From contig JAQEWB010000001.1 in the NCBI GenBank assembly GCA_027694045.1, positions 310,001 to 374,000 of the forward strand: a stretch of DNA of 64,000 nt, read 5' to 3'. Shown one piece after another: positions 49,455 to 58,108 of this stretch (position 1 is the stretch's first letter; every line of letters begins with the position of its first letter). The position numbers were made by a program, and so were the translations under genes. Source of the stretch: Bacillaceae bacterium OF18-1A (GTDB taxonomy: Bacteria; Bacillota; Bacilli; Bacillales; Bacillaceae_G). The notes under the pieces were generated by a model, which did no database searches, was not told the DNA's origin, and saw only the letters and a program-made list of their open reading frames with translations.

Positions 49455-50351
49455 ATGCAAAAAATTAAAGGGGCATTTCCAGTATTAATAACACCGATGG
49501 ATGAATTTCAAGAGATCGATTGGAAAGGTTTAAAACAAAACGTAAACTACTTTATCAACCAAAAGGTTGCAGGTATCATCATTAACGGAAGTACTGGAGA
49601 ATTTGTAAGTTTATCAAAAGAAGAACGATTGAACATAGTAGAAACAGTATTAAAAGAAGTGGATGGACGTATTCCTGTTATCGTCGGAACTGCAGCGGAG
49701 ACGACGAAAGAAACGATTGAATATACGAAACATGCAGAAGCGCACGGAGCGGATTGTGCATTAATTATAAACTCGTATTATTGTAAACCGAAAGAAGAAG
49801 AAATCTATTTTCATTTTAAAGAAATCTCAAACGCTGTGAATATACCAATTATGTTATACAATAACCCATTTACTTCTGGTGTTGATATGAGTACAGAGCT
49901 AATGCTTCGTATTGGAAAAGAGTGTGAAAATGTTACACATATTAAAGAGTCTAGTGGGGATATTCGCAAAGCAAGAGATTTAGTAAGACAAGGCGAAGGT
50001 GCTTTTCAAGTGTTCTGCGGATCTGAAGATTTAGTTATGGAATCTTATTTAGTTGGTGCAACGGGATGGGTTTCAGTAGCAGGAAATATTGTACCAGGAC
50101 TTGTTACGAAGATGTATGACCATTTTCAAAATGGTGAATTAGACAGGGCGTGGGAGATAAATGATGCGATTTTACCTCTTTGTGAATTTCTTGAAGGATC
50201 AGGGAAATATGTACAAATCGTTAAACGTTCAATGGAATTACACGGGCAAGTTGGAGGACCTTCTCGCTATCCGAGATTAGGATTAACGAAAGAAGAAGAT
50301 CAAAAACTTCAAGCGATATTATCTGAAATCGCAGCTCATGCAGCTGTTTAA
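49455..50351 (+). CDS. DapA-family lyase, probable 1-pyrroline-4-hydroxy-2-carboxylate deaminase
   Basis: A 298-aa Schiff-base aldolase/lyase fold: IINGSTGEFVSLSKEER, the Tyr in MLYNNPFTSGVD, and the Schiff-base Lys in THIKESSGDIRKARD. In hydroxyproline pathways this enzyme deaminates and dehydrates the pyrroline to 2-oxoglutarate semialdehyde. The next gene encodes the matching semialdehyde dehydrogenase. GGGAGAG precedes the ATG. Confidence 0.87.
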   Translation: MQKIKGAFPVLITPMDEFQEIDWKGLKQNVNYFINQKVAGIIINGSTGEFVSLSKEERLNIVETVLKEVDGRIPVIVGTAAETTKETIEYTKHAEAHGADCALIINSYYCKPKEEEIYFHFKEISNAVNIPIMLYNNPFTSGVDMSTELMLRIGKECENVTHIKESSGDIRKARDLVRQGEGAFQVFCGSEDLVMESYLVGATGWVSVAGNIVPGLVTKMYDHFQNGELDRAWEINDAILPLCEFLEGSGKYVQIVKRSMELHGQVGGPSRYPRLGLTKEEDQKLQAILSEIAAHAAV

Positions 50352-50369
50352 ATAAGGAGGAAAACAAAT

Positions 50370-51854
50370 ATGTTAACGACGAACATTGAGCTGAAACCAA
50401 AAGTGAAAGCGTTTTTAAATGAAGAAATTAAAATGTTTATTAATGGTGAATTTGTTTCTTCAATTAGTGGAAAGACGTTCGAAACATACAATCCAGCAAC
50501 AGAAGATGTTCTTGCTATTGTATGCGAAGCACAAGAAGAGGACATTGATGTCGCAGTAAAAGCTGCAAAATCTGCATTTGAATCAGGACCTTGGGCGGAA
50601 ATGACTACTGCTGAAAGAGCGCACCTTATTTATAAATTAGCAGACTTAATTGAAGAGCATGGAGAAGAATTGGCGCAGCTAGAAGCTTTAGATAACGGGA
50701 AACCATATCAAGTAGCACTGGATGATGATATTGCAGCGACTGTAGAAAATTATCGTTATTATGCAGGATGGGCTACGAAAATTATCGGGCAAACCATTCC
50801 GATTTCAAAAGATTACTTAAACTACACACGTCATGAACCAGTTGGCGTTGTAGGGCAAATTATCCCTTGGAATTTTCCGCTCGTTATGTCTTCTTGGAAA
50901 ATGGGAGCGGCACTAGCAACAGGTTGTACGATTGTATTAAAACCAGCAGAGCAAACGCCTTTATCGTTATTATATACAGCGAAACTTTTTAAAGAAGCAG
51001 GTTTTCCAAATGGCGTTGTAAACTTTGTACCAGGTTTCGGCCAAGAAGCAGGTGCAGCTATTGTAAATCATTATGATATTGATAAAGTAGCATTTACTGG
51101 TTCAACAGTTACAGGGAAATATATTATGCGACAGTCTGCGGAAACGATTAAGCATGTAACGTTAGAACTTGGTGGTAAGTCACCAAATATCATTTTAGAA
51201 GATGCCGATTTAGAAGAAGCGATTAACGGTGCATTCCAAGGTATTATGTATAATCACGGTCAAAATTGCAGCGCAGGATCTCGTGTATTTGTTCATCGGA
51301 AGCATTATGAAACTGTCGTAGAAGAGCTAGTAAAAAGAGCAAATAATATTAAGCTTGGAGCTGGAATGGAAACAGATACGGAAATGGGTCCACTCGTATC
51401 TAAAAAACAACAAGAGCGTGTGCTGCATTATATTGAACAAGGAAAAGCTGAAGGTGCTACTGTAGCAGCTGGAGGTGAACGGGCATTTGAAAAGGGCTAT
51501 TTTGTTCAGCCAACTGTATTCACAGATGTTACGGATGAAATGGCAATCGTTAAAGAAGAGATATTTGGTCCAGTTGTCGTGGTACTGCCATTCGATTCTA
51601 CAGAAGAAGTAATTGAAAGAGCAAATCGCTCTTCATATGGACTCGCAGCAGGTGTATGGACACAAAATATTAAAACAGGACATCAAGTTGCCAATAAATT
51701 AAAGGCAGGTACAGTGTGGATTAATGATTATAACTTAGAAAATGCAGCGGCACCGTTTGGTGGGTATAAGCAATCTGGCATTGGACGTGAGTTAGGATCA
51801 TACGCACTTGATAATTATACAGAAGTGAAAAGTGTTTGGGTAAATATAAAGTAA
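50370..51854 (+). CDS. Aldehyde dehydrogenase, probable 2-oxoglutarate semialdehyde dehydrogenase
   Basis: A 494-aa NAD(P)-dependent dehydrogenase: IIPWNFPLVMSSWKMGAAL, FTGSTVTGKYIM, the Glu in HVTLELGGKSPN and the nucleophile in NHGQNCSAGSRVFV. In this operon it should oxidise 2-oxoglutarate semialdehyde to 2-oxoglutarate, linking hydroxyproline to the TCA cycle. By sequence alone it could also be a general betaine/phenylacetaldehyde-type enzyme. AGGAGG precedes the ATG; it lies 18 bases past the deaminase. Confidence 0.87.
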   Translation: MLTTNIELKPKVKAFLNEEIKMFINGEFVSSISGKTFETYNPATEDVLAIVCEAQEEDIDVAVKAAKSAFESGPWAEMTTAERAHLIYKLADLIEEHGEELAQLEALDNGKPYQVALDDDIAATVENYRYYAGWATKIIGQTIPISKDYLNYTRHEPVGVVGQIIPWNFPLVMSSWKMGAALATGCTIVLKPAEQTPLSLLYTAKLFKEAGFPNGVVNFVPGFGQEAGAAIVNHYDIDKVAFTGSTVTGKYIMRQSAETIKHVTLELGGKSPNIILEDADLEEAINGAFQGIMYNHGQNCSAGSRVFVHRKHYETVVEELVKRANNIKLGAGMETDTEMGPLVSKKQQERVLHYIEQGKAEGATVAAGGERAFEKGYFVQPTVFTDVTDEMAIVKEEIFGPVVVVLPFDSTEEVIERANRSSYGLAAGVWTQNIKTGHQVANKLKAGTVWINDYNLENAAAPFGGYKQSGIGRELGSYALDNYTEVKSVWVNIK

Positions 51855-51905
51855 TAGAGAGTTCTATAAATAGCGAGATGAAAAATGATGAAATAGTAAG
51901 AAATG

Positions 51906-51938
51906 CGGACAACTGGAAGATACGATAAAGGTTGTCCG
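51906..51938 (+). terminator. Terminator after the catabolic operon
   Basis: CGGACAAC pairs with GTTGTCCG across a 17-base loop, then TTTTCTT. It may only partly separate the symporter gene. Confidence 0.6.
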
Positions 51939-51989
51939 TTTTCTTATATATAAAATTGCTTTATTAAAAAAGTTGTAAGGGGGATTTGG

Positions 51990-53480
51990 ATGGAGAAATT
52001 AGTAGAATGGTTAGTAGGGCAAGTGTGGAGTATTGGTTTAGTTGTTTTCGCATTAGGTGCAGGAGTGTACTTTACATTTGCGACTCGTTTTTTGCAAATT
52101 CGTTATTTTAAAGAGATGATTAAGCTTCTTTTTGAAGGGAAAAGTTCAGAGAATGGCATATCATCCTTTCAAGCGTTTTGTTTGGCCTTATCCGGTAGGG
52201 TTGGAATAGGTAATATCGCTGGAGTAGCAACAGCCATTGCTTTTGGCGGACCTGGGGCTGTATTTTGGATGTGGGTAATGGCATTGTTAGGAGCAGCTAG
52301 TGCATTCGTTGAATCAACATTATCTCAAGTGTATAAAAGTAAAGTAGGAAATGAGTATCGTGGTGGTACGCCATATTTCATTGAAAAAGGGTTGAAAATG
52401 AAATGGTTTGCAGTCATTGTAGCAGTGGTTGTAACACTTTCATATGGCGTATTATTGCCAGGTATTCAATCAAGTAGTATTGCAGTTGGATTTGAAAACT
52501 CTAACGGTATTAGCAAATATATAACAGGGATTTTATTAGTTGTTTTATTAGCAGCGATTATTTTTGGCGGTGTAAAGAGAATAGCAGGCGTTTCACAAAT
52601 GCTCGTTCCATTTATGGCAATTGGATATGTAATTGTTACATGTATTATTTTAATAGCGAATATAACGGACATTCCAAGTATGTTTGCATTAATTTTTTCA
52701 AGTGCGTTTGGTGTAAATGAAATGTTTGGAGGAATCGTCGGTGCGGCTATTGCTTGGGGTGTTAAGCGTGCTGTATTTTCAAACGTTGCTGGTGTTGGTG
52801 AAGCGACATATAGCTCCGCTGCGGCTGAAGTATCGCATCCTGCGAAACAAGGGCTAGTGCAAGCTTTTTCTGTATACATTGATACGATTGTTGTTTGTAC
52901 TGCGACAGCACTTATGATTTTAATTACAGGTATGTACAATGTAATACCTGAAGGGAAAGACGCAATTGTACAAAACATAGGGAATGTAGAAGCGGGTCCA
53001 ATTTATACACAACAAGCAGTTGAAACGGTTATGACTGGGTTCGGTCCACTATTTATTTCAATCGCAATTTTCTTCTTCGCCTTTACAACATTGCTCGCTT
53101 ACTATTATATTGCAGAAACGACGCTTACTTATTTAGATCGACATTCAAAATATAGCTGGTTAAAACCAGTTTTAAAACTTGGATTTTTAATTATGGTTTA
53201 TATCGGAAGTGTAGAATCAGCTTCGCTTTTATGGAATCTTGGTGATTTAGGAATTGGCAGTATGGCATGGTTAAACCTTATAGCAATTCTGCTATTAAGT
53301 AAAACCGCATTAAAAGTGTTAAAAGATTATGAGAAACAGAAAAAAGAAGGAAAAGATCCGGTTTTTGATCCTAAAAATGTTGGTATTGAAGGTTTAACGT
53401 TTTGGGAGGAGAGAAGTAAAGAGATTGAAAGAAAGAGCTCTAAAGCAAAAGTAGAGGTAGATGATAGTTTAAAACTATAA
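51990..53480 (+). CDS. Sodium:alanine/glycine symporter (AGCS family)
   Basis: A 496-aa membrane transporter with about 11 segments. AGCS features: FCLALSGRVGIGNIAGVATAIAFGGPGAVFWMW near the N-terminus, FRGGTPYFIEKG-type loop (YRGGTPYF), and FSNVAGVGEATYSSAAAEVSHPAKQG in the middle. It imports small neutral amino acids with sodium and, next to this island, may take up hydroxyproline. AAGGGGG precedes the ATG at 51990. No sigma-54 promoter is visible before it. Confidence 0.88.
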   Translation: MEKLVEWLVGQVWSIGLVVFALGAGVYFTFATRFLQIRYFKEMIKLLFEGKSSENGISSFQAFCLALSGRVGIGNIAGVATAIAFGGPGAVFWMWVMALLGAASAFVESTLSQVYKSKVGNEYRGGTPYFIEKGLKMKWFAVIVAVVVTLSYGVLLPGIQSSSIAVGFENSNGISKYITGILLVVLLAAIIFGGVKRIAGVSQMLVPFMAIGYVIVTCIILIANITDIPSMFALIFSSAFGVNEMFGGIVGAAIAWGVKRAVFSNVAGVGEATYSSAAAEVSHPAKQGLVQAFSVYIDTIVVCTATALMILITGMYNVIPEGKDAIVQNIGNVEAGPIYTQQAVETVMTGFGPLFISIAIFFFAFTTLLAYYYIAETTLTYLDRHSKYSWLKPVLKLGFLIMVYIGSVESASLLWNLGDLGIGSMAWLNLIAILLLSKTALKVLKDYEKQKKEGKDPVFDPKNVGIEGLTFWEERSKEIERKSSKAKVEVDDSLKL

Positions 53481-53578
53481 ATTAAAAAGACAGAAAATTC
53501 AATCTTTCGAAAAGGACAATCATGTAAAATCATAAGTTTCTATAATGTAGTGCAGAAATGAAACGAAGCAGAATAGAT

Positions 53579-53610
53579 ATCTCCTTAAAAAATAATATTT
53601 TTAAGGAGAT
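53579..53610. terminator. Bidirectional terminator after the symporter gene
   Basis: ATCTCCTTAAAAA pairs with TTTTTAAGGAGAT; T/A-rich on both sides. Confidence 0.8.
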
Positions 53611-53622
53611 TTTTTATTGAAT

Positions 53623-53889
53623 TTATCGAAAGAGCTTCAATTGTTTCATATAGTCAATCACTTTTGTTTTATTTCTTTGAATAGAAACATAGTGCGCTTC
53701 GTTTAAATCTCGATAATAACTATTGAATATTTCTTCAGAAAGATTCCCACCAGAAATCGCTCTTTTAATCGCACATTGTGATTCATTTGTATGCGAACAG
53801 TTAGAGAATTTACATCTCTTAGATATATCAGCTATATCTTCGTACCCGAAATGAAAGTTACCTTCATGTTTTATCAAGTCAAATCCCAT
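53623..53889 (-). pseudogene. C-terminal fragment of an RsgA-type GTPase
   Basis: 88 codons matching the zinc-binding tail of ribosome small subunit GTPase A: FGYEDIADISKRCKFSNCSH, then ESQCAIKRAISGG (Cys-x4-Cys-x-His...Cys pattern) and a C-terminal basic helix. The OB-fold and GTPase domains are absent upstream. A neighbouring frame just upstream reads KRRDFLLV, like the strand before the missing part, so an internal deletion is likely. Not a functional GTPase. Confidence 0.65.
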
Positions 53890-53974
53890 CTTACTAATAA
53901 GAAATCTCTTCTCTTTTAAAAGAACTTTTTAAAATCATACATATAAATTTTAGCGTGTACAAGTTATAATTATC

Positions 53975-54616
53975 TCAATATTCTATATTTTTGAAAATGG
54001 ATTTCTCTACACCAGGGAGAAGTGTATATATACTCTTACCAATTAAAGATTCTAATTCTTTTTTAATTATATAGAATCCTTTCCAATGTAAAGAGGTATG
54101 AGAGGTTGTGCCATGACGTAAACCAACGGAAACCAATCTTCTTTCAAGCGTAGTAAAGCCATCCGCATCGGCGAGAGCATCGCACAGAGTAATTACTTTA
54201 TTGTATAAGTCGTAGTCACAATGTTCATTCAATATTTCAATTAACTTGCTTTCCATATGATCGGGAACGAGGCTCCAATCAGCTGCGATATCTGTATGCT
54301 CATTTTTACAGGGAAACGAATGTGTCACACATATAACGGCGTTTCCTGTATATCCTAAATCATTCATATACATGTAACCGTCATAGGAATGAATGACAGA
54401 TTTAGTAAAGCCTTTATATCTTCCTATATCATGCAGGAGGGCGGCATTGTATGCTATATCAGCATTTAGATCGTACCCATTATTAATAAGCTCTACAATG
54501 ATGTTTTCAGTTGCAATGGCAACGTTACATGAATGCTGGAACCAAGGACCAGGGTTTTGTTCATATGCCCAATCCAGTAATTCTTTTGCATGTGTCCTAT
54601 CTAATATATATTTCAT
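53975..54616 (-). CDS. HD-domain phosphohydrolase-like protein
   Basis: A 213-aa metal-dependent HD-fold protein: first His in FQHSCNVAIATENII, the HD pair in LLHDIGRYKGFTKS, and a third His/Asp region in VICVTHSFPCK and LCDALADADGF. The family hydrolyses nucleotides or other phosphate esters; the substrate is unknown. GAAAGGA precedes the ATG at 54616. Monocistronic. Confidence 0.8.
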   Translation of the reverse strand: MKYILDRTHAKELLDWAYEQNPGPWFQHSCNVAIATENIIVELINNGYDLNADIAYNAALLHDIGRYKGFTKSVIHSYDGYMYMNDLGYTGNAVICVTHSFPCKNEHTDIAADWSLVPDHMESKLIEILNEHCDYDLYNKVITLCDALADADGFTTLERRLVSVGLRHGTTSHTSLHWKGFYIIKKELESLIGKSIYTLLPGVEKSIFKNIEY

Positions 54617-54714
54617 AGAGATATCCTTTCTAAAAAAATCATAACGTAACTAATTTCATCTTAGTATTTCATAATTCCTGCTTTAAAAATTATTAAAATA
54701 AAAGGGGGAAAGTA

Positions 54715-55218
54715 ATGGGGAATTTAGTAATTGAAGAAATTAAGAAACTAGAAAATGACATTGAAGAGCTTTCTAAACTTTTGAAAACTGTAGTAGATGA
54801 TGGGGCATCAATCGGTTTTTTACCTCCATTAGAAGAAACAGACGCAACGAAGTATTGGCAAACAGTATTGACACCAGAAGTGATAATGTATGTTGCGAAA
54901 ATAAATAATGAAGTGGCAGGTAGTATTCAATTACATTTAGTTACAAAGCCTAACGGAATTCATAGAGCCGAAATTTGCAAATTAATGACTCATCCAAATT
55001 TTAGACGTAACGGTATTGGACGATCGCTTATGCAAAAAGCAGAGGAACGAGCAAAACAAGAAAACAGGTCTCTTTTAGTGCTAGACACGAGAGAAGGGGA
55101 CCCTTCCAATAAATTGTACAAATCACTAGATTACCAAGAATCTGGTAAAATACCAGGGTATGCACTTTCTCCGGATGGTGAGCTAGATGCAACGGTTATT
55201 TATTATAAAAACATTTAA
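54715..55218 (+). CDS. GNAT family acetyltransferase
   Basis: A 167-aa N-acetyltransferase: the beta-4 strand AEICKLMTHPNFRRNGIGRS with the RRNGIG acetyl-CoA loop, then the LLVLDTREGDPSNKLYKSL strand-helix. The last part YQESGKIPGYALSPDGELDA is typical of the YhbS/puromycin-type subgroup. AAGGGGG precedes the ATG. Substrate unknown. Confidence 0.8.
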   Translation: MGNLVIEEIKKLENDIEELSKLLKTVVDDGASIGFLPPLEETDATKYWQTVLTPEVIMYVAKINNEVAGSIQLHLVTKPNGIHRAEICKLMTHPNFRRNGIGRSLMQKAEERAKQENRSLLVLDTREGDPSNKLYKSLDYQESGKIPGYALSPDGELDATVIYYKNI

Positions 55219-55275
55219 GTTATAATTAAACGGGGAGAGTGCTTAATTATTAGTAAATAAAGAATAAACGGCTAT

Positions 55276-55312
55276 TTTTAACACCGTCTATATTTTTCTG
55301 GCGGTGTTAAAA
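55276..55312 (+). terminator. Terminator after GNAT gene
   Basis: TTTTAACACCG pairs with CGGTGTTAAAA. Confidence 0.7.
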
Positions 55313-55344
55313 TAGTTAATTATAATCAAATTTTAGCTGTTTAG

Positions 55345-55461
55345 GAAATTGCAGACACTGGAAATGCGTTTTATCGAGTTATAGATGTAAACCTTGTGAA
55401 TAATGGTTTATCCTCAAATTTTGCTTTTAACAAAATAGTGCAAGCTCCTATACTATTTTAA
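55345..55461 (+). pseudogene. 38-codon relic after an in-frame UAG
   Basis: EIADTGNAFYRVIDVNLVNN continues GLSSNFAFNKIVQAPILF to TAA. No start. Family not recognised. A hairpin terminator follows 18 bases later. Confidence 0.35.
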
Positions 55462-55478
55462 TTGAAATATACATTTCG

Positions 55479-55502
55479 ATCATCTAATTCATTTTAGATG
55501 AT
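55479..55502 (+). terminator. Terminator after the UAG-interrupted relic
   Basis: ATCATCTAA pairs with TTAGATGAT, followed by eight T. Confidence 0.7.
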
Positions 55503-55620
55503 TTTTTTTTGAAAACGATGAGAAATATAAAAGAAAGTGCAATTATTTATAAAAAAATCGCCTTTAAATATTGTCATATTTGCTTCTTTAAGATATCCTT
55601 TTCATGAAGAGGTGGAAAAC

Positions 55621-56550
55621 ATGGAAAAAGTACTAGTTTTCGGGCATAAAAACCCAGATACAGATGCAATTTGTTCTGCAATTGCTTATGCAGAATTGAA
55701 AAAAGAATTAGGAATGAATGCTGAGCCTGTACGTTTAGGCGAAATCAGTGGCGAAACTCAATTTGCGTTAGACTATTTTAAAGTAGAAGGACCGCGTTTT
55801 GTTGATACAGTTGCAAACGAAGTGGACAACGTTATTTTAGTTGACCATAACGAGCGTCAACAAAGTGCTAACGATATCGAATCTGTTCGTGTGTTAGAAG
55901 TTATTGACCATCACCGTATTGCTAACTTTGAAACAAGCGATCCTATTTACTACCGTTGTGAGCCAGTTGGATGTACAGCTACAATCTTAAACAAAATGTA
56001 CAAAGAAAATGGCGTTACAATTCGTAAAGAAGTTGCAGGTTTAATGTTATCTGCAATTATTTCAGATTCTTTACTATTCAAATCTCCAACTTGCACAGAG
56101 CAAGACGTAGCAGCAGCTCGTGAATTAGCGGAAATCGCTGGTGTAGATGCAGATAGCTACGGCTTAGAAATGTTAAAAGCTGGTGCTGACTTAAGCGGAA
56201 AAACAATGGAGCAATTAATCTCTCTTGACGCGAAAGAATTCCAAATGGGTAACGCGAAAGTTGAAATTGCACAAGTAAACGCTGTTGATACAAACGACGT
56301 TCTTGTACACCAAGCGGAACTTGAAAAAGTTATCTCTGCAGTAGTAGAAGAAAAGGGTTTAGACCTATTCTTATTCGTTGTAACTGATATCTTAACTAAC
56401 GATTCTGTAGGTCTTGCGATCGGTAAAGCAGCAAACGTTGTTGAGAAAGCTTACAACGTATCATTAGAAAACAACACAGCTACTTTAAAAGGTGTTGTAT
56501 CTCGTAAAAAACAAATCGTACCAGTATTAACAGAAGCATTCCAAGCTTAA
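55621..56550 (+). CDS. ppaC: Manganese-dependent inorganic pyrophosphatase, family II
   Basis: A 309-aa DHH-superfamily enzyme that hydrolyses pyrophosphate and drives biosynthetic reactions. Metal motifs: [25 protein letters not shown] and the DHH signature [10 protein letters not shown]; the C-terminal DHHA2 domain ends with the substrate motif SRKKQIVP. Length is normal for the family. GAGGTGG supports the ATG at 55621, and the extra in-frame start at 55537 is ignored. Codon use is rich in C-ending codons, as in highly expressed genes. Confidence 0.95.
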   Translation: MEKVLVFGHKNPDTDAICSAIAYAELKKELGMNAEPVRLGEISGETQFALDYFKVEGPRFVDTVANEVDNVILVDHNERQQSANDIESVRVLEVIDHHRIANFETSDPIYYRCEPVGCTATILNKMYKENGVTIRKEVAGLMLSAIISDSLLFKSPTCTEQDVAAARELAEIAGVDADSYGLEMLKAGADLSGKTMEQLISLDAKEFQMGNAKVEIAQVNAVDTNDVLVHQAELEKVISAVVEEKGLDLFLFVVTDILTNDSVGLAIGKAANVVEKAYNVSLENNTATLKGVVSRKKQIVPVLTEAFQA

Positions 56551-56572
56551 TAATATTATGTACAGATGAATA

Positions 56573-56609
56573 AAAAGGACAAGTAGTCAATCCGACTACT
56601 TGTCCTTTT
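56573..56609 (+). terminator. Terminator after ppaC
   Basis: AAAAGGACAAGTAGTC pairs with GACTACTTGTCCTTTT. Confidence 0.9.
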
Positions 56610-56641
56610 GTTTATTAAAATAAGGATAGCGTTAGCAATCC

Positions 56642-56839
56642 TTACAAGCTTTTATTTGTAGTTTTTTTCTTGTTTATATAAAATGTAATAATGGCAGTAA
56701 CGAGGAAAATAGGTATGGCGTACAGTTGACCAATAAATAACTTCCAGCTAACAGTATTATAGCCTTCAGATGCTGGAATGATAATAGCTATAACACAAAC
56801 GATAAGATAAATGCATAGTGCAGGGGTAATATTTTTCAT
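56642..56839 (-). CDS. Small membrane protein, two TM segments
   Basis: 65 aa: ITPALCIYLIVCVIAIIIPA, a short loop, IGQLYAIPIFLVTAIITFYI and a basic KKKTTNKSL tail. Function unknown. AGGAGG precedes the ATG at 56839. The following 250 bases to the next gene contain no other credible ORF. Confidence 0.6.
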   Translation of the reverse strand: MKNITPALCIYLIVCVIAIIIPASEGYNTVSWKLFIGQLYAIPIFLVTAIITFYINKKKTTNKSL

Positions 56840-57094
56840 CGTGAAGCACCTCCTAAAAAATATCGATATATTTCCATGTTGAATTATAGATGGGATTTTG
56901 TGAATAGTATGCGAGTAAATTTCTAAGAAGTATTATAATGTTTGAGAAGAGAGTAATACGTTGATGTGAATGAAATGAACTGTGATATAGATATGGTGAA
57001 ATATGTAATTTATCTTCAGAATCATTATATAGTATTTTGTGAGAAAAATGTAAAAAATACTTAATTTCACATATGAAAGAGGGAAGAAATATAG

Positions 57095-57544
57095 ATGAAA
57101 AGATTATGCATAATTCCATGTGGAAAAAAGAAAATTTGGGATAAGCATCCAGATTACGGGCCGCTAGATGCTAAAGATGTATATATTAGTCCATTCGGAA
57201 AAGCGTGTCAGGCGTATGCAACTGAATTTTTCGAGGATTGGGTTATATTATCGGCAAAACACGGATTTTTAAGACCAGATGATATTGTACAGGAAAACTA
57301 TGACCTTGCATTTGACTCAAAGAGTGATGAAGTTATTAGTATAGAACAATTAAAACATCAGATGATTGCTAAAAATTTATATGAGTTTGATGAAATTGTC
57401 TTACTTGCAGGAAAGAAACATAAGAAAGTAGTGACAACGTTATATCCAGAGGAAATTATTACATATCCGTTAGAAGGATGTAAAGGAATTGGATATATGT
57501 TGCAGAGGTTGAAGCAAGCTGTGGAGGCGAAGAAGGAACTATAA
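57095..57544 (+). CDS. DUF6884-type protein
   Basis: 149 aa: RLCIIPCGKKKIWDKHPDYG, SPFGKACQAYATEFFEDWVI and LSAKHGFLRPDDIVQENYDL. This CGKKK ... LSAKHG pattern is that of DUF6884, which is related to a domain found in some deazaguanine and DNA-metabolism proteins. Function unknown; the conserved Cys, Lys and His residues suggest an enzyme. AGAGGGAAG lies before the ATG at 57095. Monocistronic, in a region of small species-specific genes. Confidence 0.65.
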   Translation: MKRLCIIPCGKKKIWDKHPDYGPLDAKDVYISPFGKACQAYATEFFEDWVILSAKHGFLRPDDIVQENYDLAFDSKSDEVISIEQLKHQMIAKNLYEFDEIVLLAGKKHKKVVTTLYPEEIITYPLEGCKGIGYMLQRLKQAVEAKKEL

Positions 57545-57661
57545 ATATAGTAACTATTGGGTGTTGATACAAGTAGCTGAATGAGAAGTAAGAGCATAAC
57601 AACTTTAATGCATTATATGATTTTAACATAACAATTTATAAACAGAACAGGGTGCAATTGA

Positions 57662-57823
57662 ATGGAAGCAATTTTTAATATTTTAACCGTTTTAGTTTTT
57701 GGGGTAATATCCATGTCACTTTTAGCTCTTATTACGCTACCTTTTATAGCAAAGAAGAAGAATTGGAAGAAGCTTAATATATCTTTCAATCATGGCGTGT
57801 TAAAGATAAAAATCGAAGAATAA
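57662..57823 (+). CDS. 53-aa single-pass membrane protein
   Basis: MEAIFNILTVLVFGVISMSL then LALITLPFIAKKKNWKKLNI and a short basic/beta tail ending KIKIEE. One or two membrane segments and a cytoplasmic basic end. Weak GGGTG site. A hairpin terminator (57848-57873) follows, supporting a real gene. Function unknown. Confidence 0.5.
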   Translation: MEAIFNILTVLVFGVISMSLLALITLPFIAKKKNWKKLNISFNHGVLKIKIEE

Positions 57824-57847
57824 GAGATTTATACAGTGAAGTATGAA

Positions 57848-57873
57848 GAAGACTGATTAAATGATTAGTCTTC
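57848..57873 (+). terminator. Terminator after the 53-aa gene
   Basis: GAAGACTGATTAA pairs with TTAGTCTTC (one mismatch) and is followed by TATTTTT. Confidence 0.65.
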
Positions 57874-58108
57874 TATTTTTATGTTGTAATTTAATAGTAA
57901 TTTAAATGAAGTATATATTACCATAGTTAGTGGAATCCAGTCAGATAAGGATGTTATCATTGATTTTGTAACAATATAATGTATGAAAAAATAATCGTTA
58001 TCTTTTAAAAAAGTGTATATAAATATTCTATTTCTATAAAAGTAGTTAGATGACAAGATCAAAAGAATAAGCTTTGAATATGATAATAAAAAAAGGAGAT
58101 GTTGAATA

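Larger units (their letters stand above)
55219..55620 (+). other. Intergenic region with two terminators and a UAG-interrupted coding relic
   Basis: A terminator (55276-55312) for the GNAT gene. Then the frame NYNQILAV, a TAG at 55342, and EIADTGNAFYRVIDVNLVNN continuing to IVQAPILF and TAA at 55459. A second terminator (55479-55502) follows, as if a real gene had ended here. The ppaC promoter must lie in the last 110 bases. Confidence 0.5.

Noticed and set aside
52466-52978. 170-aa minus-strand ORF inside the symporter gene
   Set aside because: Antisense shadow of a conserved membrane protein.
56853-57119. 88-aa minus-strand ORF
   Set aside because: His/Ser/Ile-rich AT-driven frame without a ribosome site; it overlaps the start of the DUF6884 gene.
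57865-58062. 65-aa minus-strand hydrophobic ORF
   Set aside because: TTG start without a ribosome site in AT-rich DNA. The C-terminal half looks slightly like a membrane protein, but the evidence is too thin.
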